From positions 1,599,894 to 1,620,839 of the forward strand of contig BFEA01000189.1 of assembly GCA_003427395.1 (NCBI GenBank): DNA of 20,946 nt, written 5' to 3'. Position numbers and translations under genes: made by a program. Below the pieces are notes generated by a model, which made no database searches, was not told where the DNA came from, and was given only the letters and a program-made list of their open reading frames with translations. Source of the DNA: Chara braunii. Lineage: Eukaryota > Streptophyta > Charophyceae > Charales > Characeae. Shown here piece by piece: positions 1 to 7,467 of this stretch (position 1 is its first letter; each line of letters starts with the position of its first letter).

Positions 1-62
1 ATGGGACACTGGGCCCTGTTCCCAGCACGTGCGGCTCCCCACGAATAGATTGGAGCAATGTC

Positions 63-96
<34 letters not shown>
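1..96 (+). repeat. SINE-A fragment with 30-nt poly(A) tail
   Basis: The first 50 bases (GGGACACTGGGCCC ... GCTCCCCACGAATAGAT) match, in opposite orientation, the repeats at 819-945, 5297-5356 and 5419-5540. The fragment ends in an uninterrupted run of 30 A at 67-96, as expected for a poly(A)-tailed retroposon on the plus strand. Its 5' end lies outside the window, and the usual distal part (the CACCCCTAGCA segment) is missing, so the copy is truncated or rearranged. It has no coding capacity. Confidence 0.6.
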
Positions 97-99
<3 letters not shown>

Positions 100-278
100 G
101 TCTCCACGGGAGCTGCAGTGGCTGAGGCTCTTCCGGCCCTAATGGGGAGAGGGGTGTGTTCGCTCTGTATTTTTGTTCTTTTATGTTTTCTTTTTTTTTG
201 AACTCGACAGAGACAGCTTTACCGCACCGAAACCTTCTGACACTTTGTGAGGCAAATTGACCTCGTTCTCTTTCTTGA
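97..278. other. unassigned spacer
   Basis: Nothing recognisable here apart from short T-rich runs. The open frame reading leftward across it owes its Phe-rich end to the poly(A) tract at 67-96 and is not credible as a gene. Confidence 0.4.
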
Positions 279-429
279 ACCACCAGTACTTCCTAAAGTA
301 GTGCCCGTTAACACGCCACGATTTTAGGAAACGTTAGGGCCACTACAGGAGCGCCCAAATTCATCCAACTAGAAACGTTTCTACTCTATTTCTTTTCCGC
401 AGCCGATAGCTGGGCTAAGTACTGGTGGT
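279..429. mobile_element. short TIR element (MITE), ACCACCAGTACTT family
   Basis: Perfect 13-bp inverted termini: ACCACCAGTACTT at 279-291 and its reverse complement at 417-429. The 4-bp direct repeat TTGA flanks it (275-278 and 430-433), fitting a target-site duplication. At about 150 bp it is too small to encode a transposase, so it would be a nonautonomous element. A second copy with the same termini lies at 568-746. Confidence 0.6.
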
Positions 430-567
430 TTGAGAGGCGACACGATAGAAACACGGTCGGGGAGTGCCTGCTGAGCCAGCACCAACCATATGCCAGGCCT
501 CTCTACACCACCCTCTCTGCAGCTAATCATGGGCCTGTATGGATTTTTTGAATTTTTTTCTGGTTGG

Positions 568-746
568 ACCACCAGTACTTCCGAAATTCCCGCCGCATGC
601 GCGCCAGCTGTTGCTACAGTGCTGCAACGTTTGCGCTCGACGAATGAATTTACACCAGCGACCAGACCCAGGCTCGGTCATCCCAATGTGTCGCATTGCC
701 CATGCACGGCCGCGGCACGACTTTCGGAACTTAGTCTACTGGTGGT
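568..746. mobile_element. short TIR element (MITE), second ACCACCAGTACTT copy
   Basis: It starts with ACCACCAGTACTTCCGAAA, and the right end (from about 720) is a gapped inverted counterpart, CTTTCGGAAC ... ACTGGTGGT. It is about 180 bp, GC-rich inside and noncoding. The sequence just beyond its right end, ACTGGTGGTTYAATG and about 50 bp more, recurs at 1778-1860. That suggests a repeat unit extending past the terminus. Confidence 0.5.
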
Positions 747-784
747 TCAATGTTTTGTTGCCCAGCTGTTTTGCCACTTTCCTC

Positions 785-945
785 CTTTTCTTTTCTTTTT
801 TTTTTTCTTTTTTTTTTTGAAATGCAACCCGAGGCAATGCTAGGGGTGCTGGTGAAAGCAGGCACCACTAGCACTCTCTGGGTGGCTTCATCTATTGGTG
901 GGGAGCAGCAGCTGGTGGGAAATGGGCCCGGTGTCCCTTTATACA
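785..945 (-). repeat. SINE-A copy, minus strand, with poly(A) tail
   Basis: T-rich tract at 785-818 (a poly(A) tail on the minus strand) followed by a body shared with 5419-5540: GCTAGGGGTGCTG, then TCTATTGGTGGGGAGCAGCA and GGTGTCCC. The order of shared blocks is the same in both copies. I saw no clear Pol III A or B box and no convincing target-site duplication. The frames crossing it are artefacts of the T run. Confidence 0.6.
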
Positions 946-1074
946 AAAAGATCCAAAATTGCACTGTTGCACTGTTGCTTTTGTCTTCCACTGTACTGCT
1001 TGTCTAATGAGGCTGCGTCTGCACACCCCACCGGTAAGGTTTGTCTCGCCGGCACGTACTACCCTATTGTATTG

Positions 1075-1520
1075 GGGCCTCGTTCGACACCACTTGAAAC
1101 TCAAGTATTCAAGGGGAATCATTGTTCCACAACACCCTAATGACGATGTTTTTAGAGATGGGAATGTTTTCACATTTCCCATCTCAAGGGTCCGCCCTTG
1201 AAACTGAAGTGTCCCCCAGCCAAAATGAAAAATAACTGAAGGGTGCCTCGGGAGGTCACTCGAGTCTCAAGGGTTCCGGCCTTTCCCACACGCAATAGAG
1301 GGAATTTTTTCATTTCCTTTTTCATTTTCCCTGGCCTTTCAAGGCGTCCCACGAGTCTGACGGACGGCCACGTAGGCACTTCAATCTCAAGGGCGGCCGT
1401 CTCAAGTGTTTTTCCAAGGGGCTGTGGAACGAGAACAGCAGTTAGGGGAAATTAATCCAAAGTCCCGTGTTAGGGCGCCCTTGACACTCAAGTACTTTCA
1501 AGTGGTGTAGAATGAGGCCC
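1075..1520. mobile_element. MITE with GGGCCTC termini, Harbinger-like
   Basis: Inverted ends of about 25 bp: GGGCCTCGTTCGACACCACT from 1075 and, on the other strand from 1520, GGGCCTCATTCTACACCACT. Subterminal TTGAAACTCAAG-type sequences continue the inversion. The ends match those of the 1.9 kb element at 3125-5045, which carries Harbinger transposase remnants, so this is probably a nonautonomous relative. It is about 446 bp. The interior holds repeated CTCAAGGG motifs and no gene. Confidence 0.65.
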
Positions 1521-1579
1521 TTTTTCCTGCCTGTACTATATTCCCCAGAGTGTTCTGTTCACCTCTGTAGAAGGTATCC

Positions 1580-1686
1580 CTCTCCAAATGTGCAAAATGA
1601 GAATGAACTTCCTGCTAGAACATGGCCAGATGCACCCGCCACATTTTTGTCTTTTCCACGTTTCGAGAGTGGTGTGGCGAGGCCCT
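1580..1686. mobile_element. 110-bp MITE (partial), copy of the 7892-8013 element
   Basis: It is nearly identical to 7905-8013 through the middle (GAACTTCCTGCTAGAACATG, then CACATTTTTGTCTTTT) and keeps the right terminus CGAGAGTGGTGTGGCG. The left terminus has decayed to CTCTCCAAATGTG. GAGGCCCTAA follows the right end, so TAA could be half of a 3-bp target duplication. Confidence 0.6.
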
Positions 1687-1801
1687 AAGAGGTTGTGAGG
1701 GGTGTCGGGGACAGTGCTAGGGGAGGATGTCTGGCAGGAGAGGGGGTTGGACGCAGTGCCACCGAGTTTGGAGGTACTGGTGGTTTAATGTTTTGCTGCC
1801 G

Positions 1802-1837
1802 AGCATCACCAATTTTTTTTTTTAGCATCACCAATTT
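1802..1837 (-). repeat. bare poly(T) insertion with 14-bp direct repeats
   Basis: AGCATCACCAATTT at 1802-1815 is repeated exactly at 1824-1837. Only T residues lie between the copies. This fits insertion of a poly(A) tail alone on the minus strand with a target-site duplication. Confidence 0.7.
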
Positions 1838-1860
1838 CTGCTGTTTTCTCACTTAAAAGT

Positions 1861-1951
1861 TTTTTTTTCTTCTTCTTCTTCTTCTTCTTCTTCTTCTTTT
1901 TTTTTTTTTTTTTTCAACTACGCTGTATTCTTCTCTCAAATCTTTGATCAT
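1861..1951 (-). repeat. SINE-B 3' end with (CTT)n and poly(T)
   Basis: (CTT)n at about 1869-1898 and a T run to 1914 precede CAACTACGCTGTATTC and TTCTCTCAAATCTTTGAT (1915-1951). The same block follows the T run at 7151-7177 and, shortened, the one at 6042-6060. Read on the minus strand this is a conserved retroposon 3' end, TTTGAGAGAAGAATA ... GCGTAGTTG, followed by a tail. The Lys/Arg-rich peptide it appears to encode is an artefact. Confidence 0.6.
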
Positions 1952-1956
1952 AATCT

Positions 1957-2305
1957 GGCGGCCTAGCTCAGTTGGTAAGGTATGCAAGTGGCATTCAGGA
2001 GGTCTTGGGTTCAATCCCACTGGCCTCATGTACCTTCCTGGGCAAGCTTGACGCCCGCCACCTAGAGATATGCCGTTGGTACCCCCGAGTGGCATTGAGC
2101 AGAGACTGCTGATGTTCATAAGGGGAGGGGACCGGAGGGAAGGCACAGTGACTGGCCGCTGACCCCTGGCCGGTATCGCCCACCTGCTATAGCAGGTATC
2201 TCACCTGCTGGTGGGTGCAGCTCCCGCATGCTCCCTCGTTGGAGGCTTCAGCACGGATGTGGCTGCTACGGGGTTCCCCGTAATACTATAATGACAATAA
2301 AAAAA
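1957..2305 (+). repeat. tRNA-derived SINE with A and B boxes
   Basis: A tRNA-like head starts at GGCGGCC. It has a perfect Pol III A box, TAGCTCAGTTGG (1964-1975), and B box, GGTTCAATCCC (2008-2018), 44 nt apart. A body of about 270 nt unrelated to tRNA follows. The 3' end is AATACTATAATGACAATAAAAAAA, with the A run at 2299-2305. This is the classic layout of a tRNA-SINE: internal promoter, body, and a tail probably recognised by a partner LINE. Clover-leaf pairing is poor at the acceptor, so it is not a functional tRNA gene. The SINE-B tail lies immediately upstream on the opposite strand. Confidence 0.85.
1964..2018 (+). promoter_or_regulatory. internal Pol III promoter (A and B boxes) of the SINE
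   Basis: TAGCTCAGTTGG and GGTTCAATCCC match the eukaryotic tRNA A-box and B-box consensus, at normal spacing and order. They would recruit TFIIIC if this copy is still active. Confidence 0.75.
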
Positions 2306-2653
2306 GGCCTGAAAGGTCGTCAACAGGTATTTGAATTGGTTGGGCTTAAAGAATTAGCTTGAAAAACATTAAAAAAAAAAAAAATGTTTGATCATCTTTC
2401 AAGTCCAGTGCAAAATAAAGAAAACGAAAAAACAGATTCACTTTCAGTGCATAACTCTAACAAATGATATGATGGCCAAAGAAATGAAGGGCGTACTCAC
2501 ACAGGACTATCTTAGATGCATCTGACCACATTCACGGCCATGCGCGGATGCATCTGGCCGCAATTCGGTCCCAAAATAAGTCAAAAAGTCATAGTGTGAT
2601 TATGGCCCCAGGAGATGGTATGGAGGCATCAAACATCAAATCCCCCTCTACAC
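2306..2653. other. intergenic stretch with short repeats
   Basis: No gene recognised. It contains an A run at 2371-2384 set between AAACATT and AATGTTT, and a near-identical 13-bp direct repeat GATGCATCTGRCC at 2515-2527 and 2547-2559. One forward frame stays open through about 2500-2670, but it has no recognisable domain. Confidence 0.4.
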
Positions 2654-2712
2654 AATCAGGAAAGACTCCTTTTTTTTTTCTTTTTTTTTTTTTTTAATCA
2701 GGAAAGACTCCT
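2654..2712 (-). repeat. bare poly(T) insertion with 17-bp direct repeats
   Basis: AATCAGGAAAGACTCCT occurs at 2654-2670 and again, without a mismatch, at 2696-2712. The 25 bases between them are T with a single C. A 17-bp perfect duplication around a pure T tract is strong evidence for target-primed insertion of a poly(A) tail without any element body. Confidence 0.85.
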
Positions 2713-2849
2713 CGAGGTTCACATCCATTGAAAAAGATTCTAAAATCTGCTCCAAAGGATGCTGTACTTGTGTTTTCTCTTACACCATGTTGAAGCGGCG
2801 ATTTGGGGGGCACACCTATGGCTCCCATGTATGTGCGTTGGGGCTGTCA

Positions 2850-2904
2850 AGATTGCATTCTCCTTTTTTTTTTTTTTTTTTTTTTTTTTGGGAGATTGCA
2901 TTCT
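2850..2904 (-). repeat. bare poly(T) insertion with 12-bp direct repeats
   Basis: AGATTGCATTCT at 2850-2861 recurs at 2893-2904. The insert between them is essentially all T (about 26), with CC and GGG at its edges. It has the same architecture as 2654-2712, only 140 bp away. Confidence 0.8.
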
Positions 2905-3124
2905 TCTGTCCAATGCGAGTAACCCGTCTGAAAAAAAGGAAAGAAAAGAAAGGAAAAGAAAAAGTAGGCGAAGGACAAAAACAGCCCATTTATTATGTTT
3001 TGAAGAGCAAACTGAGCCCTGTCAGCATGCTGCATGCACGTGCAGATCGAGCACAGGCCATGCAGTTGGGCATTTGGACATTCAGTTACGTGCTTCTTTT
3101 TCCATCCTTGTTTTCTAGGGGTAA
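2905..3124. other. purine-rich spacer
   Basis: An A/G-rich stretch (about 2930-2990) is followed by unremarkable sequence up to the TAA that precedes the Harbinger-type element. Frames here owe their Lys/Arg content to the purine tract. No gene is supported. Confidence 0.4.
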
Positions 3125-3738
3125 GGGCCTCGTTAGACCCTCCTTGGAAAATCCTCAGGAATTAGGATGAAGTCCTTGGAAAAATTTCCGGTTTTCGGCG
3201 TCGTCGTTACACCGTGTCCTAATTCAATGGGTTTCAAGGAAAACCCTTGGAGGTCTCCAGCGGCCAATTTCATAAGCATACACACGGCCGCGGGGGCGGA
3301 TGTCCGTCATCGTGCTGGGATGTCCGTGCATCCTCGGGCGTGGTCCAGTGGCAGTGGCGGGGAGGCCTACTGGGCTGACGAAGAAAAAGGGCGCCAACAT
3401 CCCCGTTCCAATTTCAAATTTTAAACCCTCCGTTGTGACATATCTGTGCGTGAGGCGTCCTGGCGGCTGGACTGGAGACTGGGGCGAAACGTCTGTGCGG
3501 AGGAGTGATGGTGGCCATGGCTTAAAAGGAGGGCATTGGAACGTTGGGGGACGTAACACGTATGCGACGTCGCCGTTGTGTTCTGCATGCTCTTTGGGCT
3601 GTCACAGCTTAGCGCAAAGGTAACGCTTCCGTGAAATGTGGAAAGTGTGCGCGTGGTCCCCATCGACGTGCAGAAGGTGCAGCGAGGGCGCCAGCAGGCG
3701 AACGAGTGGTGGGTGCTTATGCATTGCAAGTCCTGACG

Positions 3739-4215
3739 ATGGAACGAGAGCTCCCGGGTGGTGCGAAGGTATTAACGGCATTGGAGAGAAACACGGTGGT
3801 CACAGTTGTGTCAGTTGTCGCCATGCGTTATCGCATTGAGAGAACGACAACTCGCCTGAGGATGAGATTGTCTGTTCACAGGCAGAGGCAGCTGATGCAA
3901 CAAGTGATGGATGCACTGGATTGTGTGTCGTTATCGGAATCCATTGTGCAATCCTGCTGCGCCATGGCATCGGGTGTGATCCCGCAGGCGACGCCGAGAT
4001 GTTGGATGAGGAGAAGGATGGGAGGGACATGGGAGGATCTCCAACAGGTTGACGACGTGGGGGGGGCCTACTACAAGGAGAAGGTGCGCAGTGGAGTAGT
4101 CAATGGCGCCCGTCGGCTGTCACAAGTGGCAAAATTGCCTGAAAATGCACTTTTGAGTTGTTGTTTTATGTGTTTTTTTTTTTTTTTTTTTGCTATTATT
4201 TTTATAATATGTTAG
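3739..4215 (+). pseudogene. Harbinger transposase (HARBI1-like), N-terminal fragment
   Basis: The open frame carries a helical, Arg/Gln-rich N-terminal region and then PRCWMRRRMGGTWEDLQ at about 3997-4044, followed by an acidic stretch and YYKEKVR. A W-x-R-x-R-x-GGTWEDL segment followed by Y[YF]-[KR]-x-K-[LV]-R is what I expect just upstream of the DDE nuclease domain in plant and algal Harbinger transposases (family knowledge, not searched). The frame then runs into low-complexity sequence and a T run (from about 4162), and no DDE catalytic region follows. ATG codons at 3739 and 3823 are possible starts; the frame is open from about 3631 without an ATG. Probably an internal-deletion relic. 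Confidence 0.55.
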
Positions 4216-4353
4216 TAAGAAGTGCACTCTAAAGATTGGTGTGAAGTTTACTTGGGATGGCCTTATGGTCTTCTTATAAATAGAGGTGAAAAATGGGGGG
4301 TTGGTTAACCTTTTCTCTCTGCTGGAGGTTTCCCGCCTGTCCGTCGTCGTCTT

Positions 4354-4611
4354 CCTCACCGTTCGTCATTTCTGTCTGCTTCCAGGACCCCGCACAACGA
4401 TGCACATGTGGAACAACACAGCAAGGAGCAGGAGAAGAGTGGCCAGCAGCACGAGCGGGAACCGCTGGAGGACGTCTGCCATGAATCCCAACAAGCGAGG
4501 CGTGTACCAAACAAAGCTTGCATAAATGCCCCGGGCAATAGCCGACAAAACATGCTAGGCGGATGCCTGCAATCGACCAACAGTGCTTCAACATCGCTTG
4601 TAGATAAATAA
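4354..4611 (+). pseudogene. possible transposase C-terminal remnant
   Basis: A plus-strand frame encodes a hydrophilic, Gln/Glu/His-rich stretch (HVEQHSKEQEKSGQQHE and then CHESQQARRV) and ends at a TAA at 4609-4611. It lies in the same element and frame as the N-terminal fragment, separated from it by stops. Charged C-terminal tails of this sort are common in Harbinger transposases, but the resemblance is weak. TTCCAG at 4380-4385 could also be a splice acceptor. Confidence 0.3.
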
Positions 4612-5053
4612 AAAAAGTCGACCGTTGGACACCATGGCCGGCAACGCGCGCATGGAAAACCGTGCTTCGTGAAGCGCCTTGCAGTTGAAGAACCACCCCC
4701 ACACATTTCCACGCCAATGGTAACGATGGAAGGCCGTTGGGGGCCCGTCGGGTACTAGAGGCTGGCGATGTCCGCCCAATGGACCACGAACGACCTGTGC
4801 ACCAACATCGATTCCAAATTTTCCTGTTGGCGCTCGCTCCAGAACACTCCGTCAATCGCGGCTCCTTGAACCCAAGGGACCTCACGAGGACTCCTTGAAT
4901 CCAAGAACGTTTTGGCCGGGGATCCTGAGGAATCCAAGGAAATCTCTCGGGAGCGTTTTCACATTCATTCAAGGAATTTGGTGAATTCGGACACGGTGTA
5001 ATGACGCCGATTTCCTAAAAATCAGATTTCCAAGGAGGGTCTAACTACCGGAA

Positions 5054-5262
5054 GGGCGCAGCCACGATTTCAGTTTTAAATCCACTTCTGGCATCCCTCT
5101 AATACAACACAACCCCACCCGGCCCGAAAGCTAGGTTTGTAATAACTTTGTAATAGTTTGTATACATTCACGATTTTCCTCGCTTTGGAGCAACATTCAT
5201 CAAATCGTGACTGAAACGCATTTTCAAACTGCATTTTGAAACCGAAAACCGTGCCTGCACCC
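5054..5262. mobile_element. MITE with GGGCGCAG/CTGCACCC termini, copy 1
   Basis: Left end GGGCGCAGCCACG and inverted right end CGTGCCTGCACCC (5250-5262). The interior shares AATACAACAC, CCCAC, GGCCCGAAA and GTAGGT-type blocks with the element at 6665-6834. It lies 8 bp from the right end of the Harbinger element and may have removed that element's terminal bases. It is noncoding. Confidence 0.6.
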
Positions 5263-5296
5263 TAGTTTTCCCTTCATTTATTTTTCCCAGTCGAAT

Positions 5297-5356
5297 GGTC
5301 CATCTAGTAGTGGGGAGCATCAATTGCTGGAAACCGGGTCCAGTGTCCCAAGTATC
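5297..5356 (-). repeat. SINE-A fragment
   Basis: GGTCCATCTAGTAGTGGGGA, GCATCAATTGCTGG and CCGGGTCCAGTGTCCC align with the inner half of the SINE-A copy at 5419-5540. It has no tail of its own, so it is a 3'-truncated copy or was displaced by the next insertion. Confidence 0.5.
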
Positions 5357-5400
5357 GAATCAACTTGGGACCCTGTTTGTAACGGGTAGCCTCACACCCC

Positions 5401-5540
5401 TTCTTTTTTCTTTTTTTTAGAACAGCCCAAGCGGGTGCTAGGGGTGCTGATAGGAGCAGACACGACTATCACTCTCACGGGAGGCTCCATCTATTGGTGG
5501 GGAGCAGCACCTGCTGGCAAGCGGGTCCAGCGTCCCTGAA
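5401..5540 (-). repeat. SINE-A copy, minus strand, with poly(A) tail
   Basis: T-rich tail (5401-5418), then AACAGCCCAAGCGGGTGCTA, GGGGTGCTGATAGGAGCAG, TCTATTGGTGGGGAGCAGCA and GGGTCCAGCGTCCC. Together with 785-945 this is the best-preserved copy of the family. Its distal end was itself the target of the insertion at 5545-5954. Confidence 0.65.
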
Positions 5541-5970
5541 CATCTTTTTTATTTATTTATTGATTTATTTTAGAACCGCTTGGTTCTGGCTCCTGCCATT
5601 CTGGGGGAGCAACAGTCTGATTCCTTTTCCCCCGGCAAGTCAATAAGAGATACATAAGAGACTCACGCACGCTCCCCCCCATTATGGCTAGGGGGCCCGA
5701 GTGGGCGACATTTATTACTTCCCCGAGGAAGGATGTATCACCCCTCACCCCTGCCTAAGTTAGCCTGCACTACCTGTTTTGAGTCCATATCAGGTTATCG
5801 TGGGGAGGGTTCCTACTAAACAGGGTATTTAGGGGAGGGAGGGACCTCTTCACCCTGAAAACGGCGTGAGATACCAGCGGTTACATACTAGTTCCTCTCT
5901 TCCCCCCACCCTTCCCTCCTCTTGGTTCCAGATGGCTAGTCAGCGGCTTGTCTGAGCGTCCCTGAACATC
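5529..5970 (-). mobile_element. complete 410-bp retroposon with 16-bp target duplication
   Basis: AGCGTCCCTGAACATC at 5529-5544 is repeated exactly at 5955-5970. The 410 bp between begin with a T-rich (TTTA)n tract and so form a minus-strand insert ending in (AAAT)n-type tail sequence. The body has no A or B box that I could see and no convincing reading frame. The segment CCCATTATGGCTAGGGGGCCC faintly recalls 6200-6220. It is a SINE or a retroposed short RNA of unknown source. The insertion splits a SINE-A copy, so it is younger than that copy. Confidence 0.75.
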
Positions 5971-6041
5971 ATATTTGCTTGTTTGAATAGACATCCGATT
6001 GTAGCTGCTGCCTTCCGCATGATCCACTCTAAGAGGAGGGA

Positions 6042-6340
6042 TTTTTTTTTTTTTTTTTTCTTTCTTTCTATATTCTTCTCTCAACTTCTGTTTCTTTTAC
6101 GTTCCACTACCTACTCCTAAGACTATCTAGAGGGGACCCCTGCAAGCATAGTTTCCTCTCTCTGTGAAGGGGAGATTTCATGTTGCCCCTTGCCCCTAAT
6201 GGTTAGGGTATAAGGTTGGGGCCGCCAGTGGGGGTCTGGCTGACACAAAGACCGAGACCTGCCAGTAGCTGTGCCTCCCTTTCTCATCATCCCCCACCCT
6301 TCATTGAGTAGCAGCAAAGGTTATGGCCAAGGGAGCTTCC
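6042..6340 (-). repeat. SINE-B copy, minus strand
   Basis: T run at 6042-6059, then CTATATTCTTCTCTCAA, the conserved tail-adjacent block also present at 1915-1951 and 7178-7208. CCACTACCTACTCCTAAG at about 6104-6121 matches similar sequence at about 7240-7270. The remaining body to about 6340 (GGGGACCCCTGCAAGC, CCCCTAATGGTTAGGG) is not found elsewhere in the window, so its far boundary is uncertain. Confidence 0.5.
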
Positions 6341-6354
6341 ATCGCCCAGCTATT

Positions 6355-6395
6355 GATGCTGAAAAAAAATAAAAAAAATAAAAGAAAGATGCCGA
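6355..6395 (+). repeat. A-rich insertion with 8-bp direct repeats
   Basis: GATGCTGA (6355-6362) and GATGCCGA (6388-6395) bracket an A-rich tract broken only by T and one G. It is the only bare tail insertion in plus orientation. The repeat is short with one mismatch, so this is less secure than the poly(T) examples. Confidence 0.45.
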
Positions 6396-6439
6396 GCCTA
6401 AATTTGCCCTGCGCCAAATAAAAAACAAAGCGATGAGGG

Positions 6440-6654
6440 CCTGCTCTTGGCTGGCGCCGCCAGACATAATTTTGCTCCGGTACCGGAACCCATGTACTAT
6501 GTGCCAAGTACTGCTTATCATCGATCCGAGAAGTCCCAAGGTTTCTGGTTTCATTTGGCTATGGCTTAACATTTGCAGAGGCTCCACATATTGTCGGTAC
6601 GAAGGTACACCCCTAGCATCCACTCGGGTTGTTTTGTTTAAAAAAAAAAAAAAA
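6440..6654 (+). repeat. diverged SINE-A copy, plus strand, with poly(A) tail
   Basis: It ends in ACACCCCTAGCATCCACTCG, GGTTGTTTTGTTT and a run of 15 A (6640-6654). The CACCCCTAGCA ... CTCGGGTTG block is the reverse complement of the tail-proximal part of the copy at 819-860. Further upstream similarity is patchy, so the 5' boundary is a guess. Confidence 0.5.
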
Positions 6655-6664
6655 GGGGTAACTT

Positions 6665-6834
6665 CGGCGCAGGCACGAAAACAGTTTGTAATTGCACTTC
6701 AGGCAATCCCGCAAATACAACACACCCCCACGCGTCCGCACCGGACCCGAAACGTAGGTCATATACATTCAGCATTTAATTTACCGGCCCTTTTGCTTCA
6801 AGTGCAATTACAAACTCAAACCCTGACTGCGCCG
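6665..6834. mobile_element. MITE with CGGCGCAG termini, copy 2
   Basis: Left end CGGCGCAGGCACG, right end GACTGCGCCG. The inner inverted blocks AGTTTGTAATTGCACTT and AAGTGCAATTACAAACT are perfect 17-mers. It is 170 bp and noncoding, in the same family as 5054-5262 by its interior. The long inverted repeats would fold into a strong hairpin if transcribed, a possible small-RNA source. Confidence 0.75.
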
Positions 6835-6844
6835 TATTTTTCTC

Positions 6845-6895
6845 AAAAAAAAAGGAGGGTTCACCAATTGGCAGCGGGGCCAGTGCCCCGGGAGC
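6845..6895 (-). repeat. SINE-A fragment (weak)
   Basis: ACCAATTGGCAGCGGGGCCA and GTGCCCCGGGAG resemble the TCAATTGCTGG ... GGTCCAGTGTCCC part of the copy at 5297-5356. Only about 40 bp can be aligned. Confidence 0.3.
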
Positions 6896-6952
6896 ACACA
6901 TAAAAGAAGATGTCCTTCCTCACTGCTCAGGAGTGCCTGCCAATGGAGCCAA

Positions 6953-6985
6953 GTGTGGAAGCTCAGGTGATTAGAGCTCTGGTGT
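6953..6985 (+). repeat. tRNA-like head, truncated
   Basis: GAAGCTCAGGTGATTAGAGC is close to a tRNA D-arm with A box (AGCTCAGGTGGTTAGAGC type). The sequence is then interrupted by the T-rich insertion at 6988-7045, and no B box follows. Probably the 5' end of a broken tRNA-SINE. Confidence 0.35.
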
Positions 6986-6987
6986 TG

Positions 6988-7045
6988 ACCTCCATTTTTA
7001 TTTTTATTATTATTATTTTATTATTATTATTTTTTTTTACCTCCA
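6988..7045 (-). repeat. T-rich (TTA)n insertion with 7-bp direct repeats
   Basis: ACCTCCA at 6988-6994 and 7039-7045 flank a T/A tract (TTTTA, ATT and TTA units). This is another tail-like insert, although the short duplication alone could arise by chance. Confidence 0.4.
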
Positions 7046-7145
7046 ATATTTAGATTTTTTGCCTGCCCCCTTCTTCTCCACCAGAGAGACCAGTCTATCA
7101 GGAAGGTAGGGGTGCGCCAGGGAAATTGATGAGAGGAAGGGTCGG

Positions 7146-7150
<5 letters not shown>

Positions 7151-7177
<27 letters not shown>

Positions 7178-7275
7178 CCAACTACGCTATATTCCTCTCT
7201 CAAATCTTTCAGCATCTTTCAAATTCTTTCAATTCACCTTCACTACCTACCTACCACACTACTCCTAAGGCTTAG
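7151..7275 (-). repeat. SINE-B copy, minus strand
   Basis: 27 T at 7151-7177, then CCAACTACGCTATATTCCTC and TCTCAAATCTTTC, nearly identical to 1915-1951. CACTACCTACCTACC ... CTACTCCTAAGGC then matches 6104-6121. The element appears short (about 100 bp of body). Confidence 0.6.
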
Positions 7276-7394
7276 ACATAGTTTTGTTGTCTGACAGGGG
7301 TTCAAAAAAGAAAAAGGAAAAGTGCAAAAAAAAAAAAGTGAAGAAAAAGAAAAAAGAGAGACCGGTGTATCCAGTACAAAGGTCAACCAATCCA
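7276..7394. other. A-rich spacer
   Basis: Purine-rich low-complexity sequence (runs of A with G). The reading frames on both strands across 7243-7656 are Lys- or Phe-rich and reflect this composition. No gene is supported. Confidence 0.4.
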
Positions 7395-7467
7395 CACTGG
7401 TGGCTTCCTTTTTGTTTTTTTTTTTGTTTTTTTTTTTTTGTTTTTGTACACTGCACTGGTGGCTTCC
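7395..7467 (-). repeat. bare T-rich insertion with 14-bp direct repeats
   Basis: CACTGGTGGCTTCC at 7395-7408 is repeated exactly at 7454-7467. The insert consists of T with isolated G and ends in GTACACTG. It has the architecture of 2654-2712, with a slightly more complex tail. Confidence 0.75.

Larger units (their letters stand above)
3125..5045 (+). mobile_element. PIF/Harbinger-type DNA transposon, degenerate
   Basis: Left end GGGCCTCGTTAGACCCTCC preceded by TAA (3122-3124), a typical PIF/Harbinger target triplet. The inverted counterpart TTTCCAAGGAGGGTCTAAC lies at 5027-5045. The inversion extends inward: TTACACCGTGTCC near 3207 and GGACACGGTGTAA near 4989. The outermost GGGCCTC and TAA are missing on the right, where another MITE begins at 5054. 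Inside are an N-terminal and a possible C-terminal transposase fragment on the plus strand. The central catalytic part is absent, so the element could move only with help in trans. The termini and the coding fragment both point to the same superfamily. Confidence 0.7.

Noticed and set aside
1957-2030. Functional tRNA gene
   Set aside because: Boxes are good, but acceptor and anticodon arms pair poorly, and a long SINE body with tail follows.
1853-2183. Minus-strand frame with Arg/Lys tail across the tRNA-SINE
   Set aside because: It reads through SINE-B tail, (CTT)n and poly(T) in reverse. The A and B boxes explain the plus strand better.
4155-4215. T run at 4162 as another bare-tail insertion
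   Set aside because: Only a vague TATGTG/TATGTT similarity flanks it. No convincing duplication.
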